Source: Xanthoparmelia taractica
Lineage: Eukaryota > Ascomycota > Lecanoromycetes > Lecanorales > Parmeliaceae
Assembly (NCBI GenBank): GCA_033085395.1
Contig: JANQBS010000001.1
Coordinates: forward strand, 496,001-560,000
Direction: 5' to 3'
Length of the DNA: 64,000 nucleotides
Notes under the pieces: generated by a model
Told to the model about the DNA's origin: nothing
Database searches by the model: none
The model's input: only the letters and a program-made list of their open reading frames with translations
Translations under genes and position numbers: made by a program
Part shown: positions 55,173-64,000 of the stretch, piece by piece
How the letters are laid out: every line of letters begins with the position of its first letter
Numbering within the stretch: position 1 is the stretch's first letter

Positions 55173-58100
55173 GCTGATGTCGTACGCGTGACGGGCGGAC
55201 ACTCATCAAGTCCTTGAGTATCAAGGCTTCCTAGGAGGGAGCGGAACATGACATATTGAACAAAGCTTTCGTATCTTAGCGTCTTAGGCTTCCTCCTATA
55301 ATGGACCATGTCTAAAGCAGGTAGATCCACAGGTCGCTGTTCCTCTCAACAGGTATAGCGAGACTATCAATATAAAATCTACAAATCAAACATAGTGTTA
55401 GAACTTGTCCCGAAGTATCTCCCTGTCAGAAAAGCGTAGGGTAGTAGAACGCGTCTTTTACAGGGGCTATAGTCACAAGATTGATGAGAGATTAGAGTTG
55501 TTCAAACGACCTCGGAAATGCAGTACACTTAGGGAATCCGAGGAGACTCCTCCCATTTGCGAAAGCGGTATACATAGACTAGTGTGACTGCTTTCCAGTG
55601 CGCAATTCTAGGGTTATGTGTTATGGTAATGTAGTCTGATGTTTGACTTGATGGATGGGTCGGTGACTGAGAAAGGTGAGGTCTTGGAATGTCGTTAGCG
55701 CAGAAACGCCAAGTCCTCGGCTACAACAGTACTTTCCTTTCATCTCGTCTCCATTCAATGCTTTTTCCGTCCCTCCTATATATCCCTCGCACAGCGAATC
55801 CGATATTCATGCCATCAGGGTCCATTATTCCGACGCTGCATCTGTGTTTTGCGGCGTCCGTTTACTGTTGATTGCTTTTTCATCTCTCAATGTCCTTCGG
55901 CAACATCTGGCTGCATTCTGTCCTACTAGAGCGTAGAGGCTTTCTGCAAAAGGTTGCTGTCCTCATCAACAATGAATCACTCAAGTCTCTGAGGCGATGC
56001 CTTAATTCTTGAATTCAAAGGACTGCGATGATCTGTAGACTTTCTCGCCATGCGAACGTTTGTGGAATTGTGCCACTTGGCCTGAGATCGCTCCCAGATG
56101 TCATTACCGGTTGCTATGGGCGCTTGTCTTGTCTTGTTTGCGTCTTCCATCAGTATTTTGGTTATCACGAGACATCACGGCTTGCGAAGACGGCGAGTTG
56201 ATCGAATCGCGTTAGAAAAGGATAGAGATTTAAGGGTTTCAAGCCGACATGTATAACTGGTTGTTGGATAACCATATGGCCAGGATGGAAGGTTAGGGGG
56301 TATCGAAGGATGCTTGGCATTGGTACGGCTTGGTACCTCATCATGTGGTCGTCGAGCGTACATTAAGGTTATTCGATTCTGTTCAGCAAATGTCATCCTA
56401 AGCAAGAGTCGGTAACGGTAGGTAAGGGTGCCCTTAAGACCCTATGTCTTGTTGCCGCCACAAAAGGCTGCAAGAATCCCTTTGAAGAACCTGCTGATTT
56501 TATGTTAGATTATCACGCGTACTTAAGGTGGCAACAGGTGACGCCAATCCCTGAAGACCTGCTCAACGATAAGTAATATGGCTGGGCCCTGTGACTGAAT
56601 CTCGCCAGACCATTTGAAACTCCTCCAAACACTGTTCTGTGTAAAAGTCTACTTATACAAATGCCAATACTCGAGTGGATGCTCAAGACTTTGATATTGT
56701 CGTGGTCTGCGCAGGTGGGAATCCATAAACCATGTCCTCCTCCCACATGTAGTGAACAAATCTGATAAAGGATGATTGGCATAGCTGCAGCTAGATTCTT
56801 GTCTTGCGGAGTATGGAGTCCAAGCAAGTCACCATACTTTGACGCGGCGTCTGACTAACGACCTTGCGAGAAGTGGGGTGCAAGAGATATAATCCTGGCT
56901 CTGGGAGATGTTTCCAAGGGTCCTTACAGCAATGGACGACGGGATCAGAAAGACCTTTGGACATGCGTAAGCCCCGTCCGCCCGATGGGATATCTCCTGG
57001 AAACTTCATAGCCAAAACAGTTACGCAGACCCTGAGACATCACGTGGGTCAACATAATCATGGCGGCCAAACTCGTCGCGCGATGATCAACCCTGGCTCA
57101 AAAGCTGGTCTGTTCAATTTGTTGACATGATCAGGGCCCTCTTCAGCAATCTCAAGGCTCTGGACCCTTTTTCCTTTAATCCATGCCGTTACTTGGAGTC
57201 ATGAGAAGAATGAATTCCGTGAATATATAATAGCTCAATCGCTATCCGAAATGGGGGTTTCCAAGCTCGATGACTTGCAGCCATCTTGTGTGAGTGCAAA
57301 ACCAAACATGCTCGACCATCTGGACTACAACCACATTGAAGCGTTTGTCTTTCACCATAGAAGTCTCTGAAAATTTGATCTTTTCCTGTTTTTGCCAGAC
57401 GTTCTGAACGTAAATCCCCTTGGGAAAGAATTTCCGGCCGCTAATATGGTCCATGCTTCCGTCAAAGCTGGGAAGATTGTATGTGGGCTTGTCCGAGTAT
57501 CCGGCTCCGGCCCTGGTTGTTTCGCCTCTCCGAAAGAGGAAGCTCCTTATTGTTACGTCTTGAAGATTGGCCTACCAGATCATTCTCTCCACTTCCATCC
57601 TCGAAGTTCAAATGCGAGAGTATCGTGACTGACATCATCTTGTGACAAGCTGGCGAAGGCCATTTGCCAGCTACTTCCTTCGCTCAAAGTAGTCCAGAGG
57701 AGGTAAATGACAAGTTATATGGACGAAAGCCTGATTCGACAAATTGCTGTCTTTGCGACTTCTACGCAGTAAAGTCGCTAACAAATTACTTGCCGTCGTG
57801 GGTATCCGACTAGTGCGGACAGCGGCGAACCCGTGACTTCCGAGTCTAAGGGCTGCGTTTATGAGGGTTTGGGAGAAATTGGGCGGCCTTTCTACCGAAA
57901 ATGGTTTGTCGGAGAGTAATTCATGCCGGGCTCGCCTCAGGGTCTGGTCGGCTTGAAGGATGATTATCTCGCTAAGTATGGTGGGGTTATTTTGTCGGGG
58001 TTCGGAGACAGTAGGGTTGAGAAGCGCTACGAATCTGATATCTGTGTCCTGTCAAGGTATCAATCATTTTCCGCTTCTGTGGAGAGTTGTCTTTCTCAAG

Positions 58101-58709
58101 CGGTGAATCTGCATATCATACTCGCATGGGTCTTTGAAGCCTGCTCCTGGCTCAGCTCCAACAACTGACAAATTCTGCACGTCTTCCCTCACCCATCCTT
58201 TCCTGATTGGGGTACACGTTCTCTTGACGCCTGGAAAGTGGGTTGCCAGGATTAATGTGGTGGGCCTTTTCAATTCTCCGTGATCAGCCTTCTCATACAA
58301 CTCTTCTCATGATTGGATTCCGATCGGATACCCGCATGGAGACGGATGCGCTTCCGATGTCTCCCACCTCCATCAAGAATATATACGGCCGTGAACGGTG
58401 TGAGAAGCGAGTTGATTGACAGAATTATGGCTCTAAATGAGGTGTTTGGGGGTCAACCGAATGAATCTCTGGTATCATTACGAAATCAATTGAGAAGATG
58501 GCTTCGAGAAAGTCTGGCTATCACCTCGGGTAAACCTTCATCTCGCATCGCCGCCTTCACTGGGACAACCTCCTGAATTCGCCAAGTCTCAAATTCACAT
58601 ATACTAAGATGCCCATCGCTAGGCGTCTTTTTCGCTAGCATTTCATCGAAGTTCTTCAGCATACATAGCCCTCATCTGTCCAGGCTCAGCGGAAGCCACA
58701 GGTTCAAGT
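55173..58709. other. Long gene-poor region
   Basis: About 3.5 kb, the largest gap in the window. Many short frames occur, none longer than about 105 codons. A minus-strand frame at 57242-57454 has protein-like composition but no match I know. A plus-strand frame at 58313-58576 contains a helical-looking stretch but no motif. I see no tandem repeat, terminal repeat or RNA gene. It could contain decayed genes that I cannot recognise. Confidence 0.45.
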
Positions 58710-60392
58710 ATGGACACCAGCACACCAACCACCAACAACCTCCGGAAAGAAGACGTCGAGAAGCTTATCAGTGCTTGTGCTGAAGCTTGCGGGGTTAGTC
58801 GTGAGACCGTTGAGAAAATTTGTCCAGCTTCTGAAGAGCAAATACATCGTATGGACCATCACATAGACACAGGATCATCATATGTGGTGCAAATGGTCAT
58901 GCATCACGAGGGCGATCTGAACCAGAATTTCCTGCTTCGAGTGCTGAGCGCAATACGCTTCAAGAACCATGTTCTGCGTACAAGACTGATTAAATACGAC
59001 GGCAAGGTCTACCAGGTTGTCTTGAGGGATTCAATTATATTCCAACAGGTTGGCGCTACCCTTCAGATCTTTCTAGCACGGAATTTTCAGGCACGCATGG
59101 GTTATGGCACTCCACTGTTTCGATACGCCTTTATCCAGGAGCCTCATGGTGAATCCTTCTTTGTCTGGTCGGGTGAGCCACTACAAATAGAGTCCACACC
59201 CACATTTGGATTGTTATTCTAACGTTCTGTCACTCTAACCAGCCCACTGCAGTGCTATCGACGCGTGGTATGTTCTAGTTGCTTCTATAAATGCTTGTTG
59301 GCTGACTTTGGTAGGACGTTGCGCTTGTTTCTTGATGACCTTCAAACCGCCTGTTCAGATTTGGGGGCCTACTGCAAAAGTTCTCCGCGCCCCCCGTTTG
59401 GACGGTACGCAAGATGGCTGGAAACCCGCCCCTCTGAAGCCGGACTAACGTTCTGGCTTAATCAACATACGGCCTTTGACAACCTGGTACTCAGATTTCC
59501 AGTGCTTGGTTTAGGAAGCACTCCCTCGGCATCTACGATGAAGATCAAGAAGCTGCTACACCTGCCGAAGGTGGAAAATATAGAGTTCTGCTTGCCTACC
59601 ATGGGACGTACGTGCTCTCCTCAACGACTGAATCTAACACTGCATTGAAACTGAATCTATTCACATGACTGGCAGTAGAGACTTCATTGGCATCAGAACT
59701 AGGTTAAATATTTCTGAACCCACAATGCTGACTTCAGAACGTGCATAGATGCTGCCTGGGCCCTTACCATGTCAGGTCTCCTGACACAGGAAACTTTTCC
59801 GCTTGTGAGCGAGGATATATCCTTTCTTTCTCTAATCTCCGCCCGTGGGAGCGATGTTCCAGGGATCAAGCATATGATGGGTCCGATCAGTGCTCGGGTA
59901 CCACTACGGCTTCACCTATTTCCAAATCTTCCGATCAGGAACCTCATGCGTGATATCGAAACCCAGTTTCAGTCAATGGTCGGCTTCGAATATTGCGCCA
60001 TGAAGGCTTTGGGCAACCGAGGCGGTTTACAGAGTATGCTCAAGCAAGCCGTCTTCAACTGGCACCAGCCTGGCATCGACATTTCCTCCAAACGAATCAT
60101 ATGCCATGACAAGGAAGCGGCTCCCGCGGTTCTAGCCCACAGAGAGGACCTATCGGTGCCGTATGCTCATGACTATGGCCTGATGATTGAGGTGTACGAA
60201 CATGGCGAGCACATCGCCATCTATGCGAGCTGGGACCACAATCTTATCTCGAGGGACCTCATCAACCGGCTACTTGAGGATTTCGGAAGTCTCCTTATGT
60301 TGATCATCAAGGCGCGGGGCGTGACTGTGCTGGAGCTGCTCTCTGAGAACAGGGCAGGTCGCTCTGGGCAGGTGGCTGGTTTCCAGCCTTAG
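58710..60392 (+). CDS. Free-standing NRPS condensation-domain protein
   Basis: Exons 58710-59172, 59243-59267, 59315-59607, 59676-59702 and 59749-60392, giving 483 residues. The 25-nt and 27-nt exons are needed to hold the frame. The fold is that of non-ribosomal peptide synthetase condensation domains: an early 'CPASEEQIHRMDHH' (C1-like), 'FKNHVLRTRLIKYDGKVYQV' (C2-like), and the active-site motif spliced across two introns as 'HCSAIDAW' in place of HHxxxDG. Then 'LDAAWALTMSGLLTQE' (C4-like), 'DISFLSLISARGSDVPG' and 'MGPISARVPLRLHLFPN' (C5-like). About 50 N-terminal residues form a helical lead. No adenylation or carrier domain is attached or nearby. It may acylate an amine or alcohol from a carrier made elsewhere, or be inactive; the first His is replaced by Ala, while the second His and the Asp remain. 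Confidence 0.82.
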
Positions 60393-62132
60393 GATGGGCT
60401 TCCACCAGAAAACTTCTTTGGTGGTGGTGACGACGGAAATTTGGCGGGCCATGAGGGTTTGGTCACTGTGGCTGTCGGCAGCCTAACTCAACATCTTGAG
60501 CTTGCATACAACATACTTATTTACAATACAACATACCAAATAATAGATGGGCATTAGCGAAGGCGATGGATCAAATCAACAATTAGTAAAAAATTCCAGA
60601 ACCTGCAAGAAACTCCTTCCTAGATTGCAGATAAGCAAATCTCTAAATGCAAACTCAGCTGTACGCTTCTCTGTCCCTTCATCATGGCCGTAGAGCAAAC
60701 ATGCGCCAACCCTATTCTCACATTCACGACGATTCATCTACGATATATATGATTGGAGGCACAGTACCTGCACGCTCTGCACGTTGTTTTGGTCATTGCC
60801 TTTTCGGCTGCATTGCTTCACCAAAAGGCCGGTATGCCAAGAATAATCATCAAGAATACGGTGGCTCTCAGTCATACCTTGAATGCGATAAAGTCAGCCC
60901 CTTGGATCGGTGAGAATGTTGCGAGCTTGGTTTGGTGGTGTGGTGTGGTGTGTGGGGACGTCGTTGAATACCGTACCTTGGCCGTAAGTAAGTAAGGTGA
61001 TGCTTTATTCGGAGAAAATTAAGTGAGTGATAGAGAGCATCCTGATTCATTTATTGCTCGGCTCCTGTAGTTTTATGGTGTACACTATTGGAAGCGATGT
61101 TCGCTTTTGATCCTCTACTGCACTCATTTACTCACTCGTCTCCGTTGTTTCCTTGGTTCATTGTTCTCTCGTTCATGGGCAACGCTCGCTGAATGGAATG
61201 GCGAATAGCAAGTAGTGAGTGGTCACTGCGTCGTACTCGCACTTTATTCCATCTCACCACATCGCTTCACTCACGCGCTTGATACTTCGGTGTGGGCGAG
61301 TGTGTGCGGGTTGCGTGGGCTGATCCTTATGGGCGCAGAGATGTGTGGCTTTTGGTCATTTTGAGCGGCAGAGTATTTAATTATCGGTAACGCGATTTTG
61401 GTAACAAGAGCAGCCTTTTCCGTCGGCGATAAAAGGAATGCGAGGTCAGAGCAACGTGGGCGGGTTTTTGTTTTGCTGTTGGAACTGACTTTATTGACTG
61501 ATAAATGTCTGGCGAGGCAGACATTAATTCTTTGCTCATTTTCATCCAGATTTCCCAGATACATTCCACAGGGCTTCTACCCATCTATCCATCCGTCTAT
61601 TCATGGAAGTATCTGTATGGTCAGGGCAGCTGCGCTCGTTACGACATCTCTCATCTCGCCAATGATAGCGCTTCCATTTACTTGTACCTTGCTAGTATTC
61701 AGAGTATCATCCCTCTCAAACATATGTCGAGGTCCCTGAAGCGCTTGAGGTAACATGGGTAGATTGCAGGGTTTCATGGCTTGCGCTCGGTCGTGGTGAG
61801 ACAACGGCAAGATTGGAGGGGGCAATGGGGTTGAGGGAATTTTTCTAAGGGAATTTGGAAGGGGAATGGATCTGGCTATTGGCGTGTATTTTGTGAGGTT
61901 TGGGCTGCTTGAAGCAAATGAATGGGCAGGGGGAGAGTGATAGCTGAATGTAAGTATCCTCAGTTTAAAATCACAGTAGCCTTGAATGAGAATTTCTGAC
62001 GCGCTTTTTTGCAGAATTTGCAAATCTTGGCATGTTCTTCTCGAGCACACGAGGAAAGTAATCAGCGGATTTAATGACCCACACTACATGCAGGCCCAAT
62101 ACATAAAATTCGTTTCTTGCTAGGTGCAGCCT
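60393..62132. other. Gene-poor region
   Basis: About 1.7 kb. A frame at 60753-60995 looks protein-like but begins at TTG and has no in-frame ATG upstream. Otherwise nothing recognisable. Confidence 0.45.
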
Positions 62133-63143
62133 TCACGCTTTCTTCGCATCCTTCGCTTGCTCCCTCTGGATCCCTGTGCAGTCCTCGAAGTCAGCATAAT
62201 ATCTCAAAGCGAAAAAAAGCCCGGGTAGCGCGACAGGCTTGAAGAGTAGAAAGAGCGTCAAGCTTCTGAAACATGGCTTCCACCCAACGCTTTGAGGACG
62301 ACTAGGGTATTGGACGTACACTTCGAACTCTCCTGCGCGACCTTCTCCATCTCTTCCTTACTCATCTCCTTCATCCGATGCGGACTGGGCACGTGCCTTC
62401 CCCTCTCCACCCCCGGCCTCGCTAACATCCGATCCTCCCACGCCTTCAAATGCGGAAACTCATCGATATCGACACCCGCCCATGCGGCGGCCGCGACCCA
62501 GCCCCAATGCGCAATGTCAGCAATCGTGCATTTGTCGCCGACCAAGTAGCCGGATGAGGAGGCAGCGAGATGCTTGTCGAGCACGCCGTACAGGCGGCGA
62601 GTCTCGTTTTGGTAGCGAGAGATGCCGTATTCGATCTTCTCGGGGGCGTAGCGGAAGAAGTGGTTCGCTTGGCCTTGCATGGGTCCGACGCCGGCGTTCA
62701 GGAAGAAGAGCCAGTTGTTGACTTCGTAGCTTTCGCGCGAGCCGGCTGGGTAGCTGATTTTGTGCTCGATGCTGTCGTATTGTTCGACGAGGTACTGCAT
62801 GATTGAGCCGGATTCGAAGAGGCGGATTGTCTTGCCGTCGGAAAAGGTGTCAGTGAGGGCGGGGATGCGGCCGTTGGGGTTGATGGCGAGGAAAAAGGGC
62901 TCCTTTTGGGTGTTTTGGGTTATGTCAATGTTGTGGGTTGTGTAGGAGAGACTGGGGAGGGGGAAAGGATATCAGTGGGATTCTAGTCAAGCAACTGCTT
63001 TTGTAACAAGAGAGACACAGGGTGTGTCGCTCAGAGACAAGGGGGCCAAACCCTAGTTCTTCGAGAGTGATGGAGATCTTGATGCCATTAGGAGTTTGGG
63101 TCGTGTAGAGATTGATATCAGGAGCTTTTTTAGTTGAAGACAT
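62133..63143 (-). CDS. Glutathione S-transferase (Ure2-like)
   Basis: Exons 63052-63143, 62320-62951 and 62133-62173 (minus), giving 254 residues. The thioredoxin-like half reads 'INLYTTQTPNGIKISITLEE', then, across the intron, 'LSYTTHNIDITQNTQKEPFF', 'INPNGRIPALTD' and 'RLFESGSIMQYLVEQYD' (the Glu-Ser pair contacts glutathione). The helical C-terminal half has 'NWLFFLNAGVGPMQGQANHF' and 'CTIADIAHWGWVAAAAWAG'. This is the fungal Ure2p/GST-nu type, used in detoxification and redox handling. The last splice (donor GTACGT at 62319) changes the end to 'ESSKWIQREQAKDAKKA', typical of the family; unspliced it would end 'ALGGSHVSEA'. Whether it acts as a nitrogen regulator like yeast Ure2 cannot be told; the N-terminus has no prion-like extension. 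Confidence 0.92.
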
Positions 63144-64000
63144 GATGTTGAGTTGTTTGGTCAATTGGGAGACACGAGATAGCATACAAGATGGTGTTTG
63201 GGGTGAAAAGAGAAAAAGGAAAAGGGAAAAGGGAAAAGGGAAAAGATATAGATATATGGAAATGTTGAGTAATTGAGCAATGGTATGATTTAAGATGTAG
63301 ATAACTAAGGTAAAGAAGACACCAAGACTGAGCAGTGAGACCCCGCAATCGAGACAGTCATCCCGTTCCGCGTTGCCGCGCACCCAACCAGCTGCGTACC
63401 TTAGTTTTCTGAAAATCGTGAAGATTCATTTTGAAGCTTACCGCGCAGGTACCATTCCGATCCAGGCAACGTCAAGAGCGTTTTGCCGGGTACGGAGCGC
63501 ACTCGAAGTAGCTTTATGTTCATGCAATGAACATACCGACAAGCTGCGAAGGAAGTCTGTTTGAAGACCAGTACAATACTGGTCGCCTGAATACCGAGAT
63601 CGAAAGCGTGTGATTCGTAAAAATGCCGGATTATGTCATACGTAGCAGCGCAGTTCTGATGTCCTTTTCATAGACACTTGGCTCTTCGATTGTACACGAT
63701 CGTGGGTATAGCAATACAACACAGCCCTAGAAACCACAACAAAGAGCTCTCCGTTTACGGATTTGGAAAGATCTGAGTCTGCCTAAATAATGTTGATTTG
63801 TAGCCTGGCGAGCATCGGATGGAGCGGCATTCTATTTAGGGAATGTGACCTTCTATCAGACGGCGTGTTCACAGCATCCTTATGGACTTATGTTGGATAT
63901 TCACTCGCCCTCCCTTGCACAAGACGCAGGTTCCGTGTCTTTTCCGTTATTCTTGCGAAACCCTGCCATATCGACTCCTCCATGCTCGTCTGGTGGGACG
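63144..64000. other. Upstream flank to window edge
   Basis: About 860 bp. It includes an A/G-rich run (63205-63250) just 5' of the GST start. No gene fragment recognised before the right edge. Confidence 0.45.

Noticed and set aside
57242..57454. Minus-strand frame with protein-like composition
   Set aside because: Short, without recognisable family, splice partners or neighbours that support it.
60753..60995. Hydrophobic N-terminal frame (HVVLVIAFSAALL)
   Set aside because: It begins at TTG, no in-frame ATG precedes it, and I found no upstream exon.

Overview
This is chromosomal DNA of a filamentous ascomycete fungus (Pezizomycotina). The genes are monocistronic and lie on both strands. 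They are broken by short introns, mostly 45-110 bp, with GT..AG borders. Many products are typical of this group: a secreted GtaA-type glutaminase, a DUF7918 protein, an Ark/Prk kinase, a Zn2Cys6 regulator, and fungal forms of Mot1, branchpoint-bridging protein and Mediator subunit 10. I cannot fix the class or genus from sequence alone. There are no operons and no CRISPR array, and I found no rRNA or convincing tRNA gene. Exon borders below were placed by hand from splice consensus, reading phase and remembered family sequence; none is backed by transcript data.

Layout. 1-6.7 kb: an arrestin-like protein running off the left edge (-), a bZIP factor (+) and an Stm1/HABP4-type RNA-binding protein (+). 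6.7-10.6 kb: gene-poor, with microsatellites and one doubtful, frame-broken acidic ORF. 10.6-16.9 kb: glutaminase (+), DUF7918 protein (-), Mediator Med10 (-). 17.6-31.2 kb: Ark/Prk kinase (-), divergent from the large Mot1 ATPase (+), then an SP/TP-rich basic protein (-). 32.6-40.1 kb: an NAD(P)-binding Rossmann protein (-), a polytopic membrane protein that looks like a pseudogene with three frame breaks (+), a retroelement-type RNase H gene with an in-frame stop (+), and a small putative secreted protein (+). 40.6-46.7 kb: a Zn2Cys6 factor and a GH5 endoglucanase with a long GGGQ repeat tail (both +). 47.9-53.4 kb: branchpoint-bridging protein (-), divergent from a conserved ascomycete protein of unknown role (+), and complex I subunit NDUFS5 (-). 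54-63.2 kb: an intradiol ring-cleavage dioxygenase (+), a free-standing NRPS condensation-domain protein (+) and a glutathione S-transferase (-), separated by long empty stretches.

How the genes relate. Several are housekeeping genes of gene expression: Mot1 clears TBP from promoters, Med10 belongs to Mediator, BBP defines intron branchpoints, and the Stm1-like protein probably binds ribosomes or mRNA. Nutrient use is represented by the glutaminase, the endoglucanase and the dioxygenase. The three metabolic genes at the right end are too far apart, and lack core synthase genes, so I do not call a biosynthetic cluster. I see no clear multi-gene system that is new. The most unusual signals are the decayed membrane-protein gene, the RNase H gene with an internal stop, two probable GC-AG introns, two stop-free 51-nt introns in the BBP gene, and the repeat tail on the endoglucanase.
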